This document shows, in pieces, positions 44,801 through 51,746 of a DNA stretch of 64,000 bases. Where the stretch lies: contig NZ_FQXT01000002.1 of assembly GCF_900130045.1 (NCBI RefSeq), positions 124,001 to 188,000 of the forward strand, read 5' to 3'. The notes under the pieces were generated by a model that was not told the DNA's origin, did no database searches, and was given only the letters and a program-made list of their open reading frames with translations. A program made the position numbers and the translations under genes. This DNA is from Leeuwenhoekiella palythoae. Its GTDB lineage: Bacteria > Bacteroidota > Bacteroidia > Flavobacteriales > Flavobacteriaceae. The first letter of the stretch is position 1, and every line of letters starts with the position of its first letter.

Positions 44801-45057
44801 TTGGGTTTGCCCGGAACGCCGGTCACCGCCGCACTACGACCGCCTCTAAACGGACCTATAAGACGATATTCTAAAGCTTCATAAAGAGCTTCATCAACCT
44901 CCTGTGCTTGAATATTGGTTGATGAAAGAAAGAACAAGGAGCAAAATAACCCAAGCAAACAAGATACACTGCGAAATGCATTGTGCGCGCTTCGCGTTGT
45001 TGGAGTGTAACCACTTGCGGCATTTGACCCTCGATTAACGAGTAAAAGTTTGTGCAT
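41875..45057 (-). CDS. Large exported WD40/YVTN/BNR-repeat (sortilin-like) glycosidase-type protein
   Basis: 1060 residues with an N-terminal signal segment (SVSCLLGLFCSLFFLSSTNIQAQ). From ~residue 60 it has repeated BNR/Asp-box and VPS10-like units: VWRTKDGGRSWDNISDG, MWKSTDAGKTWEKAGLP, VYKSTDGGANWERV, LWKSTDSGKTWKEIS, LYRSEDGGTSWKLI. Together they make one or two seven- to ten-bladed propellers. The last ~200 residues are helical (VNETVDHAHQSIKKIRNINTQL). The family is often called glycosyl hydrolase, but activity is unproven. A dyad operator candidate stands directly before its start. Confidence 0.88.
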   Translation of the reverse strand: MHKLLLVNRGSNAASGYTPTTRSAHNAFRSVSCLLGLFCSLFFLSSTNIQAQEVDEALYEALEYRLIGPFRGGRSAAVTGVPGKPNLFYFGATGGGVWRTKDGGRSWDNISDGYFGGSIGAVEIAPSDHNIIYVGGGENTLRGNVSSGYGMWKSTDAGKTWEKAGLPKSRHVSKIRVHPTNPDIVYAAVLGDIYKPTQERGVYKSTDGGANWERVLFATEDAGAVDLTFDPNNPRVLYASTWHSRRTPYSFISGGEGSALWKSTDSGKTWKEISKNDGFPTDTLGIIGVAVSPVNSERVFAMVENKDKGGLYRSEDGGTSWKLINDDRNLRQRAWYYTKVYADTQDEDVVYVLNVSYHKSTDGGKTFESNNAPHGDHHDLWIAPENPMRMVMGDDGGAQITYDGGETWSTYGNQPTAQFYRLATDNQFPYRIYAAQQDNSTVRIPHRTDGYSISEEDWESTAGGESAHIAVDPENPNIVYGGSYDGFLTRVNHENNTVRSVSVWPDNPMGHGVEDMKYRFQWNFPIMFSRHNPDVLYTFSNHVHKTTNEGQSWEVISPDLTTDDKSKQGSSGGPITQDNTSVEYYCTIFAANESPLKEGLLWTGSDDGLVYVSRDGGENWENVTPKGMPQWMMINSIEPSYFDEGTCYIAGTKYKTGDFAPYLYKTTDYGKSWEKITDGIEAEHFTRVVREDPEKEGLLYAGTETGMYISFDAGENWKPFQLNLPIVPITDLVLKENNLIVATQGRSLYIIDDLSMLHQAIEAEDTDAVHLYKPKDTYRMDGGSRKSNSAGTNHPSGVMTYFYLPEYDAEKDSIALTYFDAKNDTIKSYSSKGSDDKLKVKEGANQFNWDMTYDGAERLPGMILWWASTQGPQQIPGEYTVKLNVNGTNYAQPYTVLADPRSEATVADMQAQFDFISDVNETVDHAHQSIKKIRNINTQLSAFEKQYKDNPDTEELREKSKTLREDLEEIEKALYQTKNRSGQDPLNFPIKLTNKLAHLNSLVSMGDFAPTDQDVAVKNELTAKIDAELDKFDTLINDEVAAFNKEFNAMQLNYLFVAEE

Positions 45058-45066
45058 AATTAAAAG

Positions 45067-45089
45067 ACTTAGTTAGTAGCTAACTAAGT
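45067..45089. promoter_or_regulatory. Perfect 10-bp dyad upstream of the BNR-repeat gene
   Basis: ACTTAGTTAG and CTAACTAAGT are perfect inverted arms around TAG, nine bases from the start codon of the minus-strand gene (start at 45057). The arms themselves contain TTAGTTAG repeats. The location suits an operator overlapping the transcription start or leader. Confidence 0.5.
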
Positions 45090-45117
45090 TAATCATTACA
45101 ATCTTTTTTGAATACCT

Positions 45118-46461
45118 CTAGTCTAATTTTAGGCGTGTTTCTCGCCATAAAAAGTAAGCCGTAACTACTGTTGATAAGGTATCAGCAATGGGAAAAGAAA
45201 TCCAAACGCCTAATTCGCCAAAGTAATTAGGAAGTATAAGCACCAGCGGAATAAAGAAAAATCCTTGTCTGGTGAGCGTTAAAAGCAATGCCGGAGTTGC
45301 TTTACCAATCGCTTGATAATACGCCGAACCAATTAACTGAATCCCTATAATAGGAATCGCCGCAAACACCCAGCGCATTGCCCATGGTGTATCGCGCAGC
45401 ACCGCTTCGTCTTGCGTAAAAACCGAAACAATGGCTTCGGGAAACGCCATAATTGCTATAAAGATCAGTACGGCAACCCCGCAAGCATAATAAATCGCTA
45501 GCTTAATACTTTGGCGCACCCGATCATAATTTTGCGCTCCGTAATTGTAACCGGCGATCGGTAGAAAACCTTGGGTAACCCCAAGAACAGGAAACAAAGC
45601 GAACATAAGCATACGCCCTATGATCGCATACACTGTGACCGAAGCTTCGCCGCCCAGTTCAAACAGAATATTGTTCATCAACAAATAGGTCAAGCTTACC
45701 ACTGCTTGTCGCGCAAGGGTCACAAAACCTAAAGCAGACATTTCTTTTAAAATAGGCCAGTCAAGACCAAAATGGCTGACATCAATTTTCAGTTCAGAAT
45801 TGTCGCTTAGGAAGTACCATAACACGTAAAAGAAACAACAGATATATGATGCTGTGGTTGCCCAGGCGGCGCCTTCCATCCCCATATCTAGGATGTTGAT
45901 CAAGAGATAGTCAAGAATCAAGTTCCCCAGCGACGGAATGATCATCGCGATCATTGCAAATTTAGGTTTGCCTTCGGCCCTGATCACATTGTTGCCCATC
46001 ATACACAGCGCTAGCACCGGCACTCCGTAAAGTACAATTCGGTAATAGATCTTTGCGGGCTCAAAGATGTCGCCCTTTCCTCCGAAGGCAGGAATTAACT
46101 GATTGATAAAAACCAAGCCTAAAATCACCATACTGATGGTCAACAGCAAGGTTATGGTTATTTGATTACCAAAGGTTTTTAGCGCCTTGCTCTTATCATT
46201 AGCTCCTAACGCGCGAGAAATAATAGAAGAACCACCTATCCCGATTGCCATCCCCAAAGCTGCAATAAAAAAAGAAACCGGCAGCACCACATTGATCGCT
46301 GCGATAGCAATACTCCCAATCCAATTGCCCACAAAAATGGTGTCGACAAGAATATTGAGCGACATCACTAGAATCCCTATAGATGCCGGCACTGCTTGCT
46401 TGATAAGCAGCGTGCTGATAGGTTCGTTTCCTAAAGCTTCAGAACGTTCGGTTTTTAGCAA
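45118..46461 (-). CDS. MATE family efflux transporter
   Basis: 447 residues with twelve hydrophobic helices. Characteristic segments: SIGILVMSLNILVDTIFVGNWIG, GIGGSSIISRALGANDKSKALK, VYGVPVLALCMMGNNVIRAEGKP, and the second-half counterparts PVLGVTQGFLPIAGYNYGAQ and RWVFAAIPIIGIQLIGSAYYQ. The protein probably exports drugs or metabolites in exchange for Na+ or H+ at the inner membrane. It sits between hemH and the BNR gene with a repeat-type hairpin upstream; no link to haem is evident. Confidence 0.92.
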   Translation of the reverse strand: MLKTERSEALGNEPISTLLIKQAVPASIGILVMSLNILVDTIFVGNWIGSIAIAAINVVLPVSFFIAALGMAIGIGGSSIISRALGANDKSKALKTFGNQITITLLLTISMVILGLVFINQLIPAFGGKGDIFEPAKIYYRIVLYGVPVLALCMMGNNVIRAEGKPKFAMIAMIIPSLGNLILDYLLINILDMGMEGAAWATTASYICCFFYVLWYFLSDNSELKIDVSHFGLDWPILKEMSALGFVTLARQAVVSLTYLLMNNILFELGGEASVTVYAIIGRMLMFALFPVLGVTQGFLPIAGYNYGAQNYDRVRQSIKLAIYYACGVAVLIFIAIMAFPEAIVSVFTQDEAVLRDTPWAMRWVFAAIPIIGIQLIGSAYYQAIGKATPALLLTLTRQGFFFIPLVLILPNYFGELGVWISFPIADTLSTVVTAYFLWRETRLKLD

Positions 46462-46530
46462 TTTGTATCAGGTTAAAAAGATTCATGCTTGTAAGTATTC
46501 TCGAAAATAAAAATTCCAGATGCTTACAAA

Positions 46531-46556
46531 AAAAGATTCCCGCCTACGCGGGAATG
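46531..46556 (-). terminator. Interspersed-repeat-type hairpin serving as hemH terminator
   Basis: ATTCCCGC-CTAC-GCGGGAAT (46536-46555) is the short palindrome often found scattered in bacterial genomes. Read on the minus strand it begins four bases after the hemH stop and is followed by seven T, so it also has all features of a rho-independent terminator. Confidence 0.7.
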
Positions 46557-46559
46557 ATG

Positions 46560-47600
46560 TTATGCTATAGTTTTTGAGGCTTCTACTAGCGCCCAATCGT
46601 TGATCCAGGTAGCAACAACGTGCGCCCAATCGTCGCGATCATTTAAGCAAGGGATAGTGGTAAATTCCTTACCGCCCATCTCGTGGAAGATCTCTTCACC
46701 TTCCATCGCGATTTCTTCCAGCGTCTCAAGACAATCACTCACAAAAGCCGGAGTAACAATTGCCATTTTTTTGATGCCTTCTTTACCAAAACGTTCTATG
46801 GTACGATCGGTATAGGGTTGCAACCACGGGTCAAAACCTAAACGAGATTGGAAAGAAGTGAAATAGGTTCCTTCTTTTAAATTGAGTTTTTCAGCAACCT
46901 GGCGTGTGGTTTCATAACACTGGTGGCGGTAGCAAAACTGATGTGCCTGAGAAGGCGTTTGACAACAGCTGCCGTCTATATTACAATGACTTTTTGTAAC
47001 GTCGCTTTTGCGAATGTGTCGCTCAGGAACTCCGTGATAACTGAAAACCAACATCTCATAGTCAAGGTTTTCAATTTTCTCGTGAATGCTTTTTGAAAGT
47101 ACTTCAATATACTCCGGCTTGTTGTAAAACGCAGGAATATCTGAAAAACGCATATGCGGAAAATGTGCTTTACGCAACTCTTCAGCTAAAACAAGAATGG
47201 TTTCTGTTGTCGCCATAGCAAACTGAGGATACAAGGGAAGAATCAAAACCTCATCTACACCTTTTGCATTCAACTCTTCAAGACCTTCTTTTAGGGAAGG
47301 TGTGCCGTAGCGCATCGCCAATGCCACAGGAACATCAACTTTCTCTGAAACTTTTACCTGCAGGCGTTCACTCAACACGATCAAAGGCGAACCTTCGTCC
47401 CACCAAATTTTTGAATAGGCTTCAGCAGATTTTTTTGGTCGGGTATTTAAGATGATTCCTTTTACAAGCAGCGTGCGCGCCCAAAGCGGGACGTCGATCA
47501 CGCGCTCATCCATCAAAAACTCTCCTAAATATTCTTTTACATCCTTAGGATCGGTGCTTTTAGGCGATCCCAAATTCACTAGAAGTACTCCTTTTTTCAT
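46560..47600 (-). CDS. hemH: Ferrochelatase
   Basis: 346 residues. The ferrochelatase signature is FSYHGVPERHIRKSD with the catalytic His of HGVP; the start KGVLLVNLGSPKSTDPKDVKEYLGEFLMD and the acidic metal-side segment FVSDCLETLEEIAMEGEEIF are family-specific. It inserts Fe2+ into protoporphyrin IX at the inner face of the membrane. The middle CNIDGSCCQTPSQAHQFCYRHQC carries several cysteines. The gene lies upstream of MATE and downstream (on the minus strand) of the ThuA/AraC pair, close to the other hem genes. Confidence 0.95.
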   Translation of the reverse strand: MKKGVLLVNLGSPKSTDPKDVKEYLGEFLMDERVIDVPLWARTLLVKGIILNTRPKKSAEAYSKIWWDEGSPLIVLSERLQVKVSEKVDVPVALAMRYGTPSLKEGLEELNAKGVDEVLILPLYPQFAMATTETILVLAEELRKAHFPHMRFSDIPAFYNKPEYIEVLSKSIHEKIENLDYEMLVFSYHGVPERHIRKSDVTKSHCNIDGSCCQTPSQAHQFCYRHQCYETTRQVAEKLNLKEGTYFTSFQSRLGFDPWLQPYTDRTIERFGKEGIKKMAIVTPAFVSDCLETLEEIAMEGEEIFHEMGGKEFTTIPCLNDRDDWAHVVATWINDWALVEASKTIA

Positions 47601-47700
47601 GCCTTTTTTTTAGTGCGTCAAAATTACGACTTATCAATTTTTTAGAAATACGATAACTATAAAGCTTATGTGAAACTTTATCAGAAAAATTTATTGTGAT

Positions 47701-48435
47701 TCATTCCATCAACCAGCGCATCACACTTTCCAGATGTGCCTTAAATGCCACCTCATCATACGCTTCGTCGGTGTGGCCGCCGCCGGTATAATACATTCCA
47801 CCACCATCAAAATCCTGATACCAAGCAATGGGATGATAATCGCCGTTAGTTCCGCCTTCATAGCTGCTTTCATCCAAATACAATGTAGGAGTCACCGCGT
47901 CACTTAAATTGTAGTAGTTATACCACTCGTCTGTGCGCTCAAAAGTTTTAGAATACATACTGGTGGTTACATGTGGAGCCGCTTTCTTTAAAGAAGCCTT
48001 GCGCACATTGGGATCGTTAGGGTGATCTTTAAAATAACCACCCACTAATTTACCGTACCATGGCCAGTCAAATTCGGTATCTGTGGCCGCGTGGATTCCC
48101 ATAAATGCACCGCCGTTTTGAATGTACTTCTTGAAAGCTGCTTCCTGATCGGGACCTAAAATATCTCCTGTGGTGCTTAAAAAAATAACAAGATCGGTTT
48201 TAGCTAAATTTTCAGTATTGATAGCCAAAGAGTCTTCGCTTTGCGTAATTTGCCAACCTTCCTGAGCTCCTATCTCTTTGAGCGTTGCCACTCCTTTTTC
48301 AATAGAACCGTGACGCCAGCCCATCGTTTTGGTAAAAACTAAAACCTGTTTTGTTACAGGTTGGTTTGTAGTTCTGGTCGAATTGCAACTCGAAAGAATC
48401 AGCAATAGACCTAAAACCGGGATTAATTTTCTCAT
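47701..48435 (-). CDS. ThuA-like domain lipoprotein
   Basis: 244 residues. The signal peptide ends at the lipobox LSSC (MRKLIPVLGLLLILSSC). The body is a ThuA/class-I glutamine amidotransferase-like fold: VLVFTKTMGWRHGSIEKGV, LVIFLSTTGDILGPDQEAAF, GGAFMGIHAATDTEFDWPWY, IAWYQDFDGGGMYYTGGGHT. ThuA-type proteins are linked to sugar (trehalose) use, but the enzymatic role is unclear. It starts two bases after the AraC gene ends, so both are in one transcript. Confidence 0.88.
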   Translation of the reverse strand: MRKLIPVLGLLLILSSCNSTRTTNQPVTKQVLVFTKTMGWRHGSIEKGVATLKEIGAQEGWQITQSEDSLAINTENLAKTDLVIFLSTTGDILGPDQEAAFKKYIQNGGAFMGIHAATDTEFDWPWYGKLVGGYFKDHPNDPNVRKASLKKAAPHVTTSMYSKTFERTDEWYNYYNLSDAVTPTLYLDESSYEGGTNGDYHPIAWYQDFDGGGMYYTGGGHTDEAYDEVAFKAHLESVMRWLME

Positions 48436-48437
48436 AA

Positions 48438-49325
48438 TTAGCTTAAAGATTGAATGTATTTTTTGGGCGTAGTCCCGTATTGTTTTTTGAAAGCCGCGAT
48501 AAAATGGCTTGCAGTACTGTACCCAATTCGCAGCCCTACTTCATTTACATTGTGCGAACCGCTTGCCAATAATTGGCGGGCAACTTCCATCTTATAATCG
48601 AATAAAAAACTATAAACCGAATCCCCATAGATCTGTTTGAAACCTTCTTTGAGTTTATTGAGGCTAAGATTGATCTCATCGGCGAGTTCCTGTAGCGATG
48701 GCGGTTCGGCCATTCGTGCGATCACGATGTCTTTAGCGCGTTTGATCTTTGCTACATTATCCTCATCTACCAAAAACGGACACTGCTCCACATCAGCTTC
48801 AGACGGACGGTTAAAATACAAGCTGATCAATTCATAAACCTTCCCTTTAAAGTACAGCGCTTTGACCGAAGGATGCAGGTTATAATTCATCAATTGGTTG
48901 AGCACAATCGCCATGGAAGGTGAGATCAAACCGTCCTTGTAATATTTTCGGTCTCGATTTTCGTCACTTAAAAAGGTAATGAAATCTGCTTCTCTTGAAA
49001 AGAGGGAATGAAATTTCTTGATCGAAATAAACACCGAAATCACCCAACTCTCGGGAGCGATCTCCAGATTAATGGGTAAATCCCGTTGCGGATTATACAG
49101 CAACAAAGAATGCTCCTCCGCAAGCGGAAGTTTGTAATTCCCTTCATTAAATTGAAAGACCGAATTACCCTTTGCACAAAAATGAAATTGAATAAAACTA
49201 CTATCAACTTCACGGGCTATCTGTTGGGCTTCAGTGGTTTCATTATTAAATTTTAGAATAAAAAATCCCTCTTCAATAGTGGTTTCACTATATAAACCTG
49301 TAGCGATATTTTTGACTCCTTCCAT
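48438..49325 (-). CDS. AraC family regulator divergent from hemA
   Basis: 295 residues. Residues ~1-150 are a sensor region with cupin features; residues ~195-295 carry the double helix-turn-helix (PPSLQELADEINLSLNKLKE; NVNEVGLRIGYSTASHFIAA) ending in FKKQYGTTPKKYIQSLS. The sensor part recalls PchR-type regulators that respond to iron-siderophore complexes. It is transcribed away from hemA with a 190-bp gap holding an inverted repeat, so it is a candidate regulator of haem synthesis; this is inferred from position only. Confidence 0.88.
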   Translation of the reverse strand: MEGVKNIATGLYSETTIEEGFFILKFNNETTEAQQIAREVDSSFIQFHFCAKGNSVFQFNEGNYKLPLAEEHSLLLYNPQRDLPINLEIAPESWVISVFISIKKFHSLFSREADFITFLSDENRDRKYYKDGLISPSMAIVLNQLMNYNLHPSVKALYFKGKVYELISLYFNRPSEADVEQCPFLVDEDNVAKIKRAKDIVIARMAEPPSLQELADEINLSLNKLKEGFKQIYGDSVYSFLFDYKMEVARQLLASGSHNVNEVGLRIGYSTASHFIAAFKKQYGTTPKKYIQSLS

Positions 49326-49345
49326 AACATTAAAAATAAACTTTA

Positions 49346-49362
49346 TTTAGATTTATTCTAAA
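49346..49362. promoter_or_regulatory. Inverted repeat in the AraC-hemA divergent region
   Basis: TTTAGA-TTTAT-TCTAAA is a perfect 6-5-6 dyad, 20 bases upstream of the AraC start and ~155 bases upstream of hemA. Its look resembles metalloregulator (DtxR/Fur-like) sites. It could control the AraC gene in response to iron. Confidence 0.4.
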
Positions 49363-49515
49363 CAGTGTCGTTTCTTCATCTTACAACACCTCACTAAATT
49401 AGCCCATTTGTCGCATTTTCATCAAAAAAAGAGCAATTTATTCGGTCATCGTTAAAAATCATACCTCTAGCGTTATTTTTTGAAGCTTGACCGAAATACA
49501 TTTGCACCCGAACTT

Positions 49516-50781
49516 ATGAATACAAACGGCAAACGACATTTTTACCCGGCTTATCCCGGTGATTTTTTCGCCATCGGCTTAAGCTATTTAAAAGCTGATG
49601 CTGAAACGCGCGGGCATTTTAGTGTTGATAGTACCATTCAAGAAGCGATTTTAAGTCGCGCTCACGAAGAAGGTATTGAAGGCTTGAGTATTATTTCCAC
49701 CTGTAACCGTACCGAATTGTATGGTTTTGCTCAAGAACCTTTAGACCTCATTAAATTGTTATGCGAGCACACGCGCGGCACCATTGAAGAGTTTAAAGCG
49801 GTCTCTTACGAATATAAAAACGAGCAAGCCGTTGAGCATCTTTTTAAAGTGGGCACCGGTCTTGACAGTCAGATTCTAGGAGATTTTGAAATTATAAGTC
49901 AGTTAAAAAGCGGCTTTAAACGCGCTAAAAAACTCAATCTGGTCAATCCGTTTATGGAGCGATTGATCAATGCCGTGATTCAGGCGAGTAAGCGCATAAA
50001 AAATGAAACCAATATTTCGAGCGGGGCAACTTCAGTGAGTTTTGCTTCGGTTCAATATATGTTATCCCGTGTACCTTTTATTTCAGAAAAAAACATTTTG
50101 CTATTCGGCACCGGGAAAATTGGGCGTAACACCTGTGAAAATTTGGTAAAACACACCAAAAACGATCACATCACACTCATCAACCGCACTAAAGATAAAG
50201 CCGAACGCATCGCGGGGAAATTCAATCTTATTGTAAAGGATTACGCTGATATTCAGTCGGAAATCGCTCAAGCAGACGTGCTCATTGTAGCAACAGGCGC
50301 TCAAAAACCAACCATTTCAAAAGAGCTTTTATACCTCAAGAAACCCTTACTTATTCTTGATCTGAGCATTCCGAAAAACGTGAATGAAAACGTTGAAGAA
50401 GTAAACGGCGTAAGCCTGGTGCATCTTGACCAACTTTCAAAAATCACCAACGATACACTCAATCGCCGCAAAAAGCAATTGCCGCAGGCTGAAGCCATCA
50501 TCGAGGAAATTCAAGAGGAATTTTACGAGTGGTTAACCGCGCGTCAATTTGCTCCTACCATTCGCGCTTTAAAGATGAAATTGGCTGATTTTAAAGATGG
50601 AGAGATCGACAATCAGCGCAAAAAAATTGATGGTTTTAATGAAGAACAAGCCGAAATCATAAGCGAGCGCATCATTCAAAAAATTACTACTCAGTTTGCA
50701 AAACACTTAAAAACCGAGGATTTTTCAAATACCGAAAGTCTGGAGTTGATTCAAAAAGTGTTTAAACTTCAAAATAACTAA
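49516..50781 (+). CDS. hemA: Glutamyl-tRNA reductase
   Basis: 421 residues from ATG 49516; a TTG 36 bases earlier would add twelve residues but is less likely given family length. The catalytic Cys lies in IISTCNRTELYGF; then LFKVGTGLDSQILGDFEII, QASKRIKNETNISSGATSVSF and the NADPH fold LLFGTGKIGRNTCENL. It reduces glutamyl-tRNA to glutamate-1-semialdehyde, the committed haem step. The start leads the plus-strand hem operon; hemC begins three bases after its stop. Confidence 0.95.
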   Translation: MNTNGKRHFYPAYPGDFFAIGLSYLKADAETRGHFSVDSTIQEAILSRAHEEGIEGLSIISTCNRTELYGFAQEPLDLIKLLCEHTRGTIEEFKAVSYEYKNEQAVEHLFKVGTGLDSQILGDFEIISQLKSGFKRAKKLNLVNPFMERLINAVIQASKRIKNETNISSGATSVSFASVQYMLSRVPFISEKNILLFGTGKIGRNTCENLVKHTKNDHITLINRTKDKAERIAGKFNLIVKDYADIQSEIAQADVLIVATGAQKPTISKELLYLKKPLLILDLSIPKNVNENVEEVNGVSLVHLDQLSKITNDTLNRRKKQLPQAEAIIEEIQEEFYEWLTARQFAPTIRALKMKLADFKDGEIDNQRKKIDGFNEEQAEIISERIIQKITTQFAKHLKTEDFSNTESLELIQKVFKLQNN

Positions 50782-50784
50782 GCT

Positions 50785-51702
50785 TTGGCAAAAACCATAC
50801 GCATAGGTACCCGCGATAGCGAACTAGCGCTTTGGCAGGCACACACCGTACAGAATCAATTGGAATCTTTAGGTTATAAAACCGAGTTGATCTCGGTAAA
50901 ATCAACCGGAGATCTTATCCTTGACAAACCGCTTTACGAACTAGGAATAACCGGTATTTTTACCAAAACTCTTGATGTTGCGATGATCAACGGCGACGTA
51001 GATATCGCGGTGCATTCTATGAAAGATGTTCCCACGCAACTCCCAAAAGGTATTGTGCAAGGAGCGGTTTTACCTCGCGCTGCTACCGAAGATATTTTTG
51101 TTTTTAAAGGTGATAAAAACACTACATATTTTTCAGATTCTGTTACTATTGCAACGGGAAGTTTACGCCGCAAAGCGCAATGGCTTAATAAGTACCCAAA
51201 GCATCAGGTGGTTGATCTCCGCGGAAACGTGAACACCCGCCTGCAAAAGGTAGCCGATAATGATTGGGCGGGAGCGGTGTTTGCAAAAGCTGGTTTAGAA
51301 CGCATTAACTTGAAGCCCGAAAATCACGAAGTTTTAGACTGGATGATTCCTGCTCCGGCACAAGGCGCAATGGTGATCGCTGTGATGGACAATGATGCTT
51401 TTTGCAAAGAAGCTTGTGCAAAACTCAATGATGCTGATGCAGCGCTAACCACAAAAGTAGAGCGCGAATTTCTTCGGAAATTAGAAGGAGGATGTACCGC
51501 TCCTATCGGTGCGATCGCAAAAATTGAAGACGACCATATTCATTTTCACGGCGCACTTTTCAGTCTGGATGGAAGTCAAAAATTGGAGATTAAAGAACGT
51601 ATTCCCGTTTCAGAATGTCAGGATTTTGGTGCGCTATGTGCTTTAAAAATTCTGGAAGAAGGCGGCCGCGAATTGATGGAAGCTATTAAGAAAGAAATTT
51701 AA
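50785..51702 (+). CDS. hemC: Porphobilinogen deaminase (hydroxymethylbilane synthase), TTG start
   Basis: 305 residues starting at TTG 50785, the only start that gives the family beginning AKTIRIGTRDSELALWQAH; the next ATG would remove the active-site front. Motifs: ISVKSTGDLILDKPL, DIAVHSMKDVPTQLP, GNVNTRLQKV and the cofactor cysteine in LEGGCTAPIGA that holds dipyrromethane. It joins four porphobilinogen units into hydroxymethylbilane, the HemD substrate. The gap to hemA is three bases, so translational coupling with hemA would help the weak TTG start. Confidence 0.95.
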   Translation: MAKTIRIGTRDSELALWQAHTVQNQLESLGYKTELISVKSTGDLILDKPLYELGITGIFTKTLDVAMINGDVDIAVHSMKDVPTQLPKGIVQGAVLPRAATEDIFVFKGDKNTTYFSDSVTIATGSLRRKAQWLNKYPKHQVVDLRGNVNTRLQKVADNDWAGAVFAKAGLERINLKPENHEVLDWMIPAPAQGAMVIAVMDNDAFCKEACAKLNDADAALTTKVEREFLRKLEGGCTAPIGAIAKIEDDHIHFHGALFSLDGSQKLEIKERIPVSECQDFGALCALKILEEGGRELMEAIKKEI

Positions 51703-51704
51703 AA

Positions 51705-51738
51705 CCCTCATCCTCAATCCTTCTCCCAAAGGAGAAGG
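51705..51738 (+). repeat. Left inverted repeat of the DUF559 element
   Basis: Begins CCCTCATCCTCAATCC and continues as the hairpin CCTTCTCC-CAAA-GGAGAAGG (8-bp perfect stem, 51719-51738). It starts two bases after the hemC stop codon and ends nine bases before the DUF559 start codon. Confidence 0.75.
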
Positions 51739-51746
51739 AAGCCCTT

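Noticed and set aside
49480-49515. TTG start for hemA
   Set aside because: It would add twelve residues before the normal family start, and an ATG at 49516 gives the usual length.
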